Notes: a model not told the origin generated them from the letters alone. Numbered from the stretch's first letter, positions 1 through 6,792 are shown. The stretch is 8,032 bases of DNA from Pontiellaceae bacterium (GCA_029934215.1 JAOZMR010000123.1:1-8032), one strand, 5' to 3'. Made by a program: numbers and translations.

Positions 1-142
1 CCGAATCTATCCACGAGAAAAAGCCTCTAAAAAACGCACATTCGTGAAGAGCCACAAAATCCACCTTAGCCTGTGGTCCTAAAAGTTGGGGTAACCGCAA
101 TTAAACGAGTAAAACAGTCAGAAGCTCGGGTTAATTACTCCT
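1..142. other. Left-edge region without a supported gene
   Basis: No recognisable gene is present. Two short frames are open to the window edge: a plus-strand frame from base 2 to a TAA at 80-82 (26 codons, rich in Lys, Arg and His) and a minus-strand frame from a TTG at 98-100 running off the left edge (33 codons). Neither shows a family motif or a clear ribosome binding site, and frames of this length arise by chance. Either could be the tip of a gene outside the window. Confidence 0.4.
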
Positions 143-172
143 GAAAACAAGGGCAATAACGCTTAATTCCCT
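143..172 (-). terminator. Probable intrinsic terminator of the tRNA-Arg transcript
   Basis: Read on the minus strand, AGGGAAT is followed by an 8-base loop and ATTGCCCT, giving a 7-bp stem with one bulged G, and then by TGTTTTC. The hairpin begins 9 bases past the encoded CCA end of the tRNA, which is where a terminator for the tRNA, or for the whole trkH-tRNA transcript, would be expected. The T-tract is short and interrupted, so termination may be inefficient. Confidence 0.45.
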
Positions 173-181
173 CTCGTTAAG

Positions 182-258
<77 letters not shown>

Positions 259-302
259 GTACGGGTTAAGGGGAATCAGCTTGTTCCTTATTTTTGTAGC
301 GT

Positions 303-318
303 ACGTATATTTATACGT
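303..318. repeat. Perfect 7-bp AT-rich palindrome between trkH and the tRNA
   Basis: ACGTATA and TATACGT flank a 2-base TT centre, an exact inverted repeat in the 106-base gap between the trkH stop and the tRNA. On the minus strand it contains TATAAA (310-315), which could be a -10 element about 52 bases upstream of the tRNA 5' end. No good -35 hexamer sits at 16-18 bases, so the promoter reading is weak. There is no T-run after it on either strand that would make it a terminator. Confidence 0.4.
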
Positions 319-364
319 TGAGGCAAGCAAATCAAACGCTCAGTGCAATTTCTCCTGCTTATCC

Positions 365-1831
365 CTATTTTTTCCAGAAGCTGGGAAGGAAGAGTATGAG
401 GACGGTGTATAGTTCTAGGCGACCGAGTAACATGCAACATGTGAGGATGATTTGTCCAGGAACTGGAATGGTCGCGTAGTTTTTGGTGGCCCCGACGTCG
501 ACGAGTCCGGGACCAATGTTGCCGAGTGTCGCGATGACGGAGGTTGCGGCGGTTACGAGGTCTTCTGTGTAAAAGGTCATTAAAAAGGAGGCTATCGCGA
601 AGATGATTATGAAGATGGTGAAGAATGCAGTGATGTGAGAGATGATCTCTTCTTCAACGGGTTTTCCGCCGAGCTTAATCTGTAGGACTGCTTGCGGACG
701 CATGAATTGCCGAACCTCTTTGATCATTTTTTTCCACATGATGTATATGCGGACAACTTTCATTCCGCCGCCGGTGGACCCTGCGCAACCGCCAACAAAC
801 ATCATTAGGACGAGAAGTAGTCGTGAGCTTTCTGGCCAGATGTTGAAGTCTGCTGTGATGAATCCGGTTGTTGTGACGACTGAAACCGCTTGAAAGAATG
901 CGGCGCGAAGTGAGAATAGGAAGTCTGGGTAGACGGTTCCCCAGATGCTGAAGGTTAAAAAGAGTCCGCAAATGAGTATGAATAGAGAGTAGAAGCGGAA
1001 TTCTGGGTCTTTGAAGTAGCGTTTTGGTTGACCGGTTAGCGCGTAGTAGTGGAGGGAGAAGTTTACCCCTGCGGCGAACATGAAGAAGAGGATGATGCAG
1101 TCGATGGTTCCGCTGTTAAAGGCTTCGACGCTTGCTGTGCGGGTGGAGAATCCGCCTGTGGCCATGGTTGCGAAGGTGTGGCAAAAGGAGTCGAACCAGC
1201 ACATGCGGCCTACAAATTTAAGGAGTAGGATTTCGAGGAGGGTTAGTAGGGCGTAGACTCCCCAGAGGAGTTTTGCGGTTGTTGTGATGCGCGGGGTGAG
1301 CCGATCTTTCGATGGTCCTGGCATTTCGGCGCGGTAGAGTTGCATTCCGCCGACTCCGAGAAATGGCAAGATTGCTACGCAAAGTACTAGTACTCCCATC
1401 CCGCCGAACCAGTGGGTGAGTGCTCGCCAGAATAGTATTCCGCGTGGAATGCTTTCCAGTGTTTGGAATTCGCCGGCTGGAAGGACGGATGCACCGGTGG
1501 TGGTGAAGCCGGACATGGTTTCGAAGATTGCGGCGACGGGATGGGGTATGACGCCGGAGATGATGTATGGGAGGGCGCCAAAAATGGCCGCGAAAATCCA
1601 TCCGAGTGTGACGACTGCAAATCCGTCGCGCCGCGAGAGGTTGATTTTGCCGCGTGTTAAAAGAAGTAGAGCTATTGCGAATGCGCTTGTGATGAGCGAT
1701 GAGTGAAGGAGGCTTCGTTGTGCCCAGATTGGATCGGACCAATAAAAGGAGAGTGCAGAACAAAATCCCATCGCTACACCTATTACGAGTGTAACCATGG
1801 AAACAAGATAGAATACGGTGCGTTTGCTCAC
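365..1831 (-). CDS. trkH: Trk-type potassium uptake protein TrkH
   Basis: Integral inner-membrane K+-translocating subunit of the Trk system, which takes up K+ and is gated by the TrkA ring. The 488 residues match the family length (about 480). The four pore loops of the TrkH/TrkG/KtrB superfamily are visible in order: TTTGAS at 110-115, ATGGFST at 224-230, TTTGF at 320-324 and GNIGPG at 437-442, each between hydrophobic spans. The glycine-rich segment GGCAGSTGGGMK at 347-358 is the flexible intramembrane gate region of this family. The start is GTG at 1829-1831, overlapping the trkA TGA as GTGA. There is no Shine-Dalgarno site before it, so translation probably depends on coupling to trkA. 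The gene ends in TAG with no hairpin directly after it, so transcription may continue into the tRNA. The assignment to TrkH is firm. The coupling ion (H+ or Na+) cannot be read from the sequence. Confidence 0.96.
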   Translation of the reverse strand: MSKRTVFYLVSMVTLVIGVAMGFCSALSFYWSDPIWAQRSLLHSSLITSAFAIALLLLTRGKINLSRRDGFAVVTLGWIFAAIFGALPYIISGVIPHPVAAIFETMSGFTTTGASVLPAGEFQTLESIPRGILFWRALTHWFGGMGVLVLCVAILPFLGVGGMQLYRAEMPGPSKDRLTPRITTTAKLLWGVYALLTLLEILLLKFVGRMCWFDSFCHTFATMATGGFSTRTASVEAFNSGTIDCIILFFMFAAGVNFSLHYYALTGQPKRYFKDPEFRFYSLFILICGLFLTFSIWGTVYPDFLFSLRAAFFQAVSVVTTTGFITADFNIWPESSRLLLVLMMFVGGCAGSTGGGMKVVRIYIMWKKMIKEVRQFMRPQAVLQIKLGGKPVEEEIISHITAFFTIFIIIFAIASFLMTFYTEDLVTAATSVIATLGNIGPGLVDVGATKNYATIPVPGQIILTCCMLLGRLELYTVLILFLPSFWKK

Positions 1832-3174
1832 TTTAAGAATGTTGACTGGATTTTTTTAACGGTATCGTGGCGAGAGAAAATCAGTAGTCGATCTGTTGGA
1901 ACTAGTTTTAGGTCCCCCGTGGCGGGTACGACGTCTGTTCCTCGCATGACGGTGGCAATTATTGCGGAGCGAGGTAATTTGATCTCTTTGATCATTTCTC
2001 CACAGTATTTACTTTCTTTGGTTATGACGATGTCAAGAAGTTCGCCAGGTAGATTGTGGAGTAGGGATGCGGCTCGAACTTTCTGCGATCGTAGGTAGTG
2101 CAAGATCGCGTGCGTCGTTGATATGTAGGGGCTGACTACGCGGTTTACGAGGTTTAGTGTTCCAATGATTGGAACGTAGTCTGTTCGTGCAATTTGTGTG
2201 ACGGTGAAGTTGATGCCTTGTTTTTTTGCCATCAGACAGTTCATTATGTTGTTTTCGTCGTCGCCGGTTAGTGCGACGAATGCGGTTCCTTTTGTGACTC
2301 CTGTTTCTTCTAACGCGCTCTCGGTTAGCGCGTCTGCTCGTAGAACGAGTGTTTTTTGAAGTTGCGCTGAGCAGATGCGGGCTCGTTCTTCGTTCTGTTC
2401 AAGGAGAACGCATTCTACGGAGTCTTCAATTTTTTTTGCGAGCATTAGTCCGAGATCGCCTCCGCCTGCAATCACTACCTTTTGAATGGGCTGAAAGCTG
2501 GGGCATATCCATTCGGAAAATGCTGAAATTGCGTTTCTTTTCCCGACGAGGTAGACGAGGTCGTTTGCCTGAAAGTGGGTGTCTCCTCGCGGGATAATCA
2601 GTTCGTTGTCTCGCAAAATTGCAATCATACGAACTTTTTGAATCAGCTCGAGTCTTTTGCATGCTGCGGGTGTTGTGCCGACGAGCGGGCTTGTTTGTGC
2701 GATTCGGAATCCTGCGACCATCACTTTTCCTGCGAAAAGGTCGAACGCCTCTATTGCGGCTGGCATTTTTAGACTATGGAAGATTTCGCGTGCGCACTCT
2801 TGTTTTTGGTTAATCACTAGATCCACGCCCATTGCTGTTAGGTCGAATGTGTCGTCTGAGTGGATATATTCTGGACTTGCGACGCGAGCGACTTTGCGAG
2901 GCACGCCGGCGGCGTTTGCGTATAGACAGGCGAGGATATTCACCTCGTCGCAGTCGGTTACGGCAATTACGAGGTGGCATTTTTCTACACGCGCTTCGTC
3001 GAGCACTCGCGGGCTCGAACCTGGACCGCATACGGTTAAGATGTCGAGCTTGGTTTCCGCTGCCGCCAACGCATTTGGGTCGGTGTCAATCATCACCACA
3101 CTATGTTTTTCTTCGCAGAGACGAAAAGCGAGCTGTCGCCCCGCGTTTCCTGCACCTATAATTAAAACTCTCAT
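1828..3174 (-). CDS. trkA: Trk system potassium uptake protein TrkA
   Basis: Cytoplasmic regulatory subunit that binds NAD(H)/ATP-type nucleotides and gates TrkH. The 448 residues show the duplicated TrkA layout: RCK-N Rossmann domain, TrkA-C domain, then both again. The first Rossmann fold carries GAGNAG (G7, G9, G12), with the ribose-binding acidic residue D30 in VVMIDTD. The second carries AGGGDLG (G237, G239, G242), with E259 in VLLEQNE. The TrkA-C segments lie near 140-215 and 370-445. The C-terminal TGA overlaps the trkH GTG start by four bases, the expected partner arrangement. The ATG at 3172-3174 places the first beta strand immediately at the N terminus, as is normal for TrkA. The bases before it (CCACTATCCCCAGTT) contain no Shine-Dalgarno site, unlike argC, gcvPA and trpD nearby, so initiation is unusual or relies on read-through from the upstream NYN gene 38 bases away. 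Confidence 0.96.
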   Translation of the reverse strand: MRVLIIGAGNAGRQLAFRLCEEKHSVVMIDTDPNALAAAETKLDILTVCGPGSSPRVLDEARVEKCHLVIAVTDCDEVNILACLYANAAGVPRKVARVASPEYIHSDDTFDLTAMGVDLVINQKQECAREIFHSLKMPAAIEAFDLFAGKVMVAGFRIAQTSPLVGTTPAACKRLELIQKVRMIAILRDNELIIPRGDTHFQANDLVYLVGKRNAISAFSEWICPSFQPIQKVVIAGGGDLGLMLAKKIEDSVECVLLEQNEERARICSAQLQKTLVLRADALTESALEETGVTKGTAFVALTGDDENNIMNCLMAKKQGINFTVTQIARTDYVPIIGTLNLVNRVVSPYISTTHAILHYLRSQKVRAASLLHNLPGELLDIVITKESKYCGEMIKEIKLPRSAIIATVMRGTDVVPATGDLKLVPTDRLLIFSRHDTVKKIQSTFLK

Positions 3175-3212
3175 AACTGGGGATAGTGGATTAATAAAAG
3201 GCGGGATGAAAC

Positions 3213-3695
3213 CTATTTGTTCGGAAGATTTTCTGGAAAAAACTCGCCTAGGGTGGATCCGATTCGATCTGGTTTTTTCATAAAGCGTTGAGCGGGCGAG
3301 TTTTTAGCGGCATCGCAACGGCTGGCAAACTCCTTGCATGAAACCACAAATGCTCCTGCTGCCGAAACAATTCGCGCCTCAATTTGGTCGGAGGTCACCA
3401 CGCAAATGCGCTCTGGGTTCTTCGCGGTGGCCACCATCCGCTCGATTACTGCGTCCGCTGTTCGGTTCAACGGCGAAAAAAGCACTTGCATATGCGGCGC
3501 ATCGAACGATATGTCGCGCCCGACTTCTTGTCCGTCGAACACGACTGTGATGCGCTGCGCCATTTCTGGCGCGGCATGTTCCACCCGACGCATCAGCCGC
3601 TGACGCGCAGTTTGCAGGTCGCCGCGTCGACCGTCCAGCACAGCATCTTGGTGAAGCAGGTTGTATCCATCGATAATGAGGTGATCGTAGTTCAT
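3213..3695 (-). CDS. NYN-domain ribonuclease, YacP/Rae1-like
   Basis: A 160-residue protein of the YacP (DUF901) NYN/PIN-like family. The best-studied member, Bacillus Rae1 (YacP), is a ribosome-associated endoribonuclease that cuts mRNA in the A site. Conserved acidic positions are visible: D9 in IDGYNLL, D54 in VVFDGQE, D81 in the TADAVIERM helix and D103 in VVTSDQ, followed by the usual GA..V...EF segment (114-123). Length agrees with the family (about 170). The start ATG at 3693-3695 has a modest GGAA about 6 bases upstream. The gene sits between argC (43-base gap) and trkA (38-base gap) on the same strand and is probably cotranscribed with them. Its base composition differs from both neighbours: the plus strand is C-richer than G here, while argC and trkA are clearly G-rich. 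The family is recognised. The RNA target and any link to K+ uptake or arginine are unknown. Confidence 0.85.
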   Translation of the reverse strand: MNYDHLIIDGYNLLHQDAVLDGRRGDLQTARQRLMRRVEHAAPEMAQRITVVFDGQEVGRDISFDAPHMQVLFSPLNRTADAVIERMVATAKNPERICVVTSDQIEARIVSAAGAFVVSCKEFASRCDAAKNSPAQRFMKKPDRIGSTLGEFFPENLPNK

Positions 3696-3738
3696 GCGTT
3701 TCCAAGGGGTGGAACAGGGTTTGTTCGTTTTGTTGCGG

Positions 3739-4791
3739 CTATGGGCATTGGCCTGAAAAGTTAAGACCTGTTGTTGGGTCGAGCCCGAACATGAGGTTCA
3801 TGTTTTGGAGGGCGTTTCCTGCTTGACCTTTGATGAGGTTGTCGATGTGCGATATGACGCGCAGCCGATTGTTTCGTTCGTCGACATCGACGATCAGGTT
3901 GCAGAAGTTGGTTCCGCTGACTTGTGCGGTTCCGATTGTTGCGGTGTTATTGTATACGCGGACGAATGGTTTTTTGGCGTAGAATGTTTTGTAGGTGTCT
4001 AAGAGCTGTGCGGCGCTCGTGGTTTCGGTGAGGTCTGCGTATAGACAGGAGATGATTCCTCGGCAAATTGGAACGACTTGGGTGGTCATTGTGATTTGTA
4101 TAGGGGTTTCTGCGAGTTCGCTTAGTTCTTGTTCGATTTCAACCATGTGCTGATGGCCGGCAAGTTTGTAGGCGTTCACTTGTTCGTAGCGTGCAGGGTA
4201 GTGGAAGGCGGCGTTTGGTTTTTTCCCTGCGCCGGATACGCCGGTTTTGCAGTCGCATATGATGCTTTTGGGGGCAATTAGGTTTCCTGACGCAGCCGGC
4301 GCAAGGCCGAGGATGCAGCTGACTGCAAAGCAGCCAGGATTGCCTACGATGTTTTGTTCGGGTCCCAGTGGGTGAAGTTCGGGGAGCCCGTAGATGGTTT
4401 TGGGAAGTAGTTTTTCTGCGGCGTGGGTGGGGTTTCTTCCAATGAATTTGGCGTAGGCGCTGTATTTTTCTGGGGTGGTGAATCGGAAGTCGCCGCTATA
4501 GTCGACGACTTTTGCTCCTTTTTTGAGCTCGTTTTCGGCCGCGTTCATCCCCACCCCGTCGGGCGTAGCAAAAAATACAGCGTCAAAGTTTTCCTGTGTG
4601 GCTGGGTCGTCTGGCGTTCGGATGAGCTCGTCGCAGAAACCTGTTAGATGTGGGTACAGGTCGCTCATTTTTATCCCGGTTTCGGTCGCTGCGACTAAGC
4701 ATTCTATTTTGAATTCGGGGTGCTGTTGTAGTAGCTCAACAATCCCGACTCCTCCGTATCCGCCCGCTCCTACTATTTTTATTTTCTTCAT
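3739..4791 (-). CDS. argC: N-acetyl-gamma-glutamyl-phosphate reductase
   Basis: Cytosolic enzyme of arginine/ornithine synthesis that reduces N-acetylglutamyl 5-phosphate with NADPH to N-acetylglutamate 5-semialdehyde. The 350 residues fit the family. Residues 8-14 are the GAGGYGG nucleotide-binding loop. GNPGC holds the catalytic cysteine, C154. KTGVSGAGKKP (182-192) is the family's conserved loop. GHQHMVEIEQEL carries the catalytic-type histidines H213/H215. The frame could be extended upstream to a TTG at 4812, but the ATG at 4789-4791 is preferred because it has GGAG 9 bases before it, puts the first beta strand (KKIKIVGAGG) at the N terminus, and fits the candidate promoter just upstream. 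argB, argJ and argD are absent from the window. The next gene on the strand, the NYN nuclease gene, begins 43 bases after the TAG stop. The gene diverges from the metallophosphoesterase gene. Confidence 0.96.
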   Translation of the reverse strand: MKKIKIVGAGGYGGVGIVELLQQHPEFKIECLVAATETGIKMSDLYPHLTGFCDELIRTPDDPATQENFDAVFFATPDGVGMNAAENELKKGAKVVDYSGDFRFTTPEKYSAYAKFIGRNPTHAAEKLLPKTIYGLPELHPLGPEQNIVGNPGCFAVSCILGLAPAASGNLIAPKSIICDCKTGVSGAGKKPNAAFHYPARYEQVNAYKLAGHQHMVEIEQELSELAETPIQITMTTQVVPICRGIISCLYADLTETTSAAQLLDTYKTFYAKKPFVRVYNNTATIGTAQVSGTNFCNLIVDVDERNNRLRVISHIDNLIKGQAGNALQNMNLMFGLDPTTGLNFSGQCP

Positions 4792-4829
4792 TTCTAAATT
4801 CTCCGCTAGCAATAGACTTCAAGTTGGGT

Positions 4830-4857
4830 ACTATAACGCTTTTGTTTCGAGAACCAA
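4830..4857 (-). promoter_or_regulatory. Candidate sigma-70-type promoter of argC (and perhaps the downstream group)
   Basis: On the minus strand a -35-like TTGGTT (4852-4857) and a -10-like TATAGT (4830-4835) are separated by 16 bases. Transcription would begin near 4823, leaving a leader of about 30 bases with the argC GGAG site inside it. The -10 matches the consensus at five of six positions, while the -35 is only partial. The -10 overlaps the opposite-strand -10 of the phosphoesterase gene. Confidence 0.45.
4832..4837 (+). promoter_or_regulatory. Candidate -10 element of the metallophosphoesterase gene
   Basis: TATAAC matches the -10 consensus at five of six positions. It would start RNA near 4844, about 16 bases before the ATG at 4860. 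No good -35 is seen at 16-18 bases. It shares TATA with the minus-strand argC -10, so the two promoters face away from a common symmetric core. Confidence 0.35.
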
Positions 4858-4859
4858 TC

Positions 4860-5372
4860 ATGAAAGTTGGAATCATATCTGATACGCATGGTCAAATTGA
4901 CCAGGCTTTGAGCGCCGCCCGTGAATTTATTTTCCGGGGGGTGGATGTTGTATTGCATTGTGGCGACATTGGTTGCGATATGGTGCTCACCGAAATGGCG
5001 GCTCTTTTCCAAACCTTGGAAATCAAGCTTTATGCGGTGCTGGGGAATTGCGATCTTGCGGAGTGCTGGGATTTCTATCCAGAAAACATCGGCGTGGAGG
5101 TTCTTGGTCGTTTTGGGGAGCTTGTGTTGGATGATAAGAGGATTGCTCTTTTACACAGTGATGATGAGGCTGTTTTTGAACGTGCTGCAAAGGCGGATCA
5201 ATATGATTACATTTTTTCCGGGCATACGCATGTCCGGCACGATCAGCGGATGCATCGAACTCGCTTGATCAATCCTGGCGCGGCGGGACGAGGAATGCAT
5301 CCGTCTTGCGCCGTTCTTGACCTCGCTACAGACACGCTTAATTACGTATCCATCGTGCCCAATAACTTTTAA
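4860..5372 (+). CDS. YfcE/MJ0936-family metallophosphoesterase
   Basis: A 170-residue single-domain calcineurin-like phosphoesterase, probably acting on phosphodiesters with two bound divalent metals. The metal-binding motifs occur in order: D8 and H10 in SDTHG, D36 in HCGDIG, N63 in GNCD, H99 in LLHSDDE, and H122/H124 in SGHTH, followed by the usual NPGAAGRG segment. Length matches small members such as MJ0936, YfcE and YsnB (about 165-185). The H99 motif has Ser where Gly is usual (HGDD-type). The ATG at 4860 is chosen because MKVGIISDTHG is the canonical N terminus. An in-frame TTG at 4824 adds 12 unlike residues and would lie upstream of the predicted RNA start. Only a weak GAG lies 9 bases before the ATG. 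The gene diverges from argC and converges on gcvPA with a 7-base gap. The natural substrate cannot be inferred. Confidence 0.92.
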   Translation: MKVGIISDTHGQIDQALSAAREFIFRGVDVVLHCGDIGCDMVLTEMAALFQTLEIKLYAVLGNCDLAECWDFYPENIGVEVLGRFGELVLDDKRIALLHSDDEAVFERAAKADQYDYIFSGHTHVRHDQRMHRTRLINPGAAGRGMHPSCAVLDLATDTLNYVSIVPNNF

Positions 5373-5379
5373 GGGGCGT

Positions 5380-6723
5380 TCACAGCACGGCTTCGAGTTT
5401 CGCAGCGAGGATATCGATCTCTTTTTTTGTGCGCTTTTCTGTGAAGGCGAAAAGTAGAATGTTTTCCATTCCTTCGTAGTATCGCCCAGCGGGGAAGCCG
5501 GCGGCGATGCCTTCTTCAATTAGATCGCTGACGACTTCGCTTGCGTCTTTGGGCAGTTTGAGAGCAAATTCATTGAAAAAGGGTCGGTCGAATAGGGGCT
5601 CAACGCTGGGAATTGCTTTGAGGCGTGTCCACGCGTAGCCCGCTCGATCCATGCATTGGCGGGCGACATCAGCGAAGCCGTGTTTGCCGAGAAGTGATAG
5701 GTATACAATGACGCGTAGCGCGCAAAGTTGTGAGTTGGTGCAGATGTTCGATGCGGCTTTTTCGCGGCGGATGTGTTGTTCGCGTGCTTGCAGGGTCAGC
5801 ACATAGCCGCGCCGGCCTTTGGCATCTGTTGTTGCTCCGACGATGCGTCCGGGCATGTTGCGTACGAGTTTCTTGCGTGTCGCCATGAAGCCAAGGTAGG
5901 GACCGCCGAACGAAAGCGGGAGTCCGAGACTCTGCCCCTCCCCCGTAACAATGTCTGCGCCCATTTCGCCTGGCGTTTTGATGAGCCCAAGGGACACCGG
6001 ATACGCCGAAAGAACAGAGATTGCTTTTGCGGCACGCGTTTGTTCAATCAGATCGGTAAGATCGTCGATGCATCCAAAAAAGTTGGGATTTTGGATGAGT
6101 ACGGCACCAACCTCGTTATTGAGCGCGGCGCTGAATGCCTCGCGGTCGGCGATGCCGTTTCCAGAGATTGGAATCTCTTGATATTCGATGTTTAGGTTTT
6201 TGGTGTAGCTTCGGAGCATGGTTCGGTAGATCGGGCTGACACCTTCGTCGACGAGTATGCGGTTTCGACGGGTGATACGTAGCGCCATCATCAGTCCTTC
6301 GAAGAGCGCGGTGCCGCCGTCGTAGAGCGATGCATTTGCAACATCCATTCCGGTGAGGCGCGCAATGGCGGTTTGATATTCGTATGCCGACTGTAGTGTT
6401 CCCTGCGCGGCTTCCGGCTGGTACGGTGTGTAGGCCGTGAAGAATTCTCCGCGAGATGTGAGCGAATCGACTGCGGCTGGAATGAAATGATCGTAAAACC
6501 CCGCTCCGCAGAAGTTCGTGAGGTCGCAGGAGTTTTTTCGGGCGAGCTTACGAATGTGCTGCATCATCTCCATTTCGGAGAGACCAGACGGAACGTTAAA
6601 GGATTCGACCTGAAAGTCGGCGGGGATTTGATTGAACAGATCGTCGAAGCTGTTGGCTCCGACGCATTCAAGCATCTCTTTTTCGTCGGATGGACTGGTG
6701 CAAGCAAACGGTGTGTGTGACAT
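5380..6723 (-). CDS. gcvPA: Glycine dehydrogenase (decarboxylating) subunit 1, P-protein alpha half
   Basis: N-terminal half of the split P-protein of the glycine cleavage system, which decarboxylates glycine and passes aminomethyl to the lipoyl arm of GcvH. At 447 residues it is a complete GcvPA, not a truncated full-length GcvP (about 950). Family signatures are clear: NFCGAGFYDHFIP (70-82), EFFTAYTPYQPEAAQGTLQ (93-111), GEGQSLGLPLSFGGPYLG (261-278) and the QAREQHIRREKAASNICT segment (312-329). The PLP-binding lysine belongs to GcvPB, so this protein alone should be inactive. The ATG at 6721-6723 follows a strong GAGGAG with 5-base spacing, the best ribosome site in the window. gcvPB would normally follow directly, but the next gene is a convergent phosphoesterase gene. 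gcvT and gcvH are also missing upstream, where trpD diverges. Confidence 0.95.
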   Translation of the reverse strand: MSHTPFACTSPSDEKEMLECVGANSFDDLFNQIPADFQVESFNVPSGLSEMEMMQHIRKLARKNSCDLTNFCGAGFYDHFIPAAVDSLTSRGEFFTAYTPYQPEAAQGTLQSAYEYQTAIARLTGMDVANASLYDGGTALFEGLMMALRITRRNRILVDEGVSPIYRTMLRSYTKNLNIEYQEIPISGNGIADREAFSAALNNEVGAVLIQNPNFFGCIDDLTDLIEQTRAAKAISVLSAYPVSLGLIKTPGEMGADIVTGEGQSLGLPLSFGGPYLGFMATRKKLVRNMPGRIVGATTDAKGRRGYVLTLQAREQHIRREKAASNICTNSQLCALRVIVYLSLLGKHGFADVARQCMDRAGYAWTRLKAIPSVEPLFDRPFFNEFALKLPKDASEVVSDLIEEGIAAGFPAGRYYEGMENILLFAFTEKRTKKEIDILAAKLEAVL

Positions 6724-6747
6724 AAGGACTCCTCAAAAAGCGTATGA

Positions 6748-6773
6748 ACAGTGCTCACAAGTTCTTGCACTGT
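6748..6773. promoter_or_regulatory. Dyad-symmetric candidate operator between gcvPA and trpD
   Basis: ACAGTGC and GCACTGT form a perfect 7-bp inverted repeat around a 12-base spacer, and the spacer overlaps a smaller palindrome CAAG-TT-CTTG (6758-6767). The right arm covers the proposed -35 of trpD. Arm spacing of about two helical turns is typical of sites bound by dimeric regulators. A second imperfect dyad (GCGCCTAT-G-ATAGGAGC, 6782-6798, 7 of 8 pairs) surrounds the proposed -10. No T-run follows, so a terminator role is unlikely. The regulator is unknown. Confidence 0.4.
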
Positions 6774-6792
6774 ATTCGTAGGCGCCTATGAT
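6765..6792 (+). promoter_or_regulatory. Candidate sigma-70-type promoter of trpD
   Basis: TTGCAC (6765-6770) and TATGAT (6787-6792) are 16 bases apart. The -10 matches the consensus at five of six positions and the -35 at three. RNA would start near 6799, leaving a leader of about 37 bases that contains the AAGGAA site before the trpD ATG at 6836. If correct, it rules out the alternative upstream ATG at 6788, which lies inside the -10. Confidence 0.4.

Noticed and set aside
1218..1763. 181-codon minus-strand frame inside trkH
   Set aside because: It is out of frame with trkH, very rich in Arg, His and Thr, has no hydrophobic segments, and is overlapped by the well-supported TrkH reading.
2657..3283. 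208-codon plus-strand open frame opposite trkA
   Set aside because: It lies entirely antisense to a full-length, motif-complete trkA and the NYN gene end. Its translation has no family features, so it is a composition-driven shadow.
4792..4812. TTG-initiated extension of argC
   Set aside because: The extra seven residues include the GGAG ribosome site itself, and the ATG at 4791 gives the canonical N terminus.
5354..5389. CGTGC/GCACG pair around the phosphoesterase-gcvPA junction as a bidirectional terminator
   Set aside because: The stem is 5 bp around a 26-base loop and no T-tract follows on either strand.
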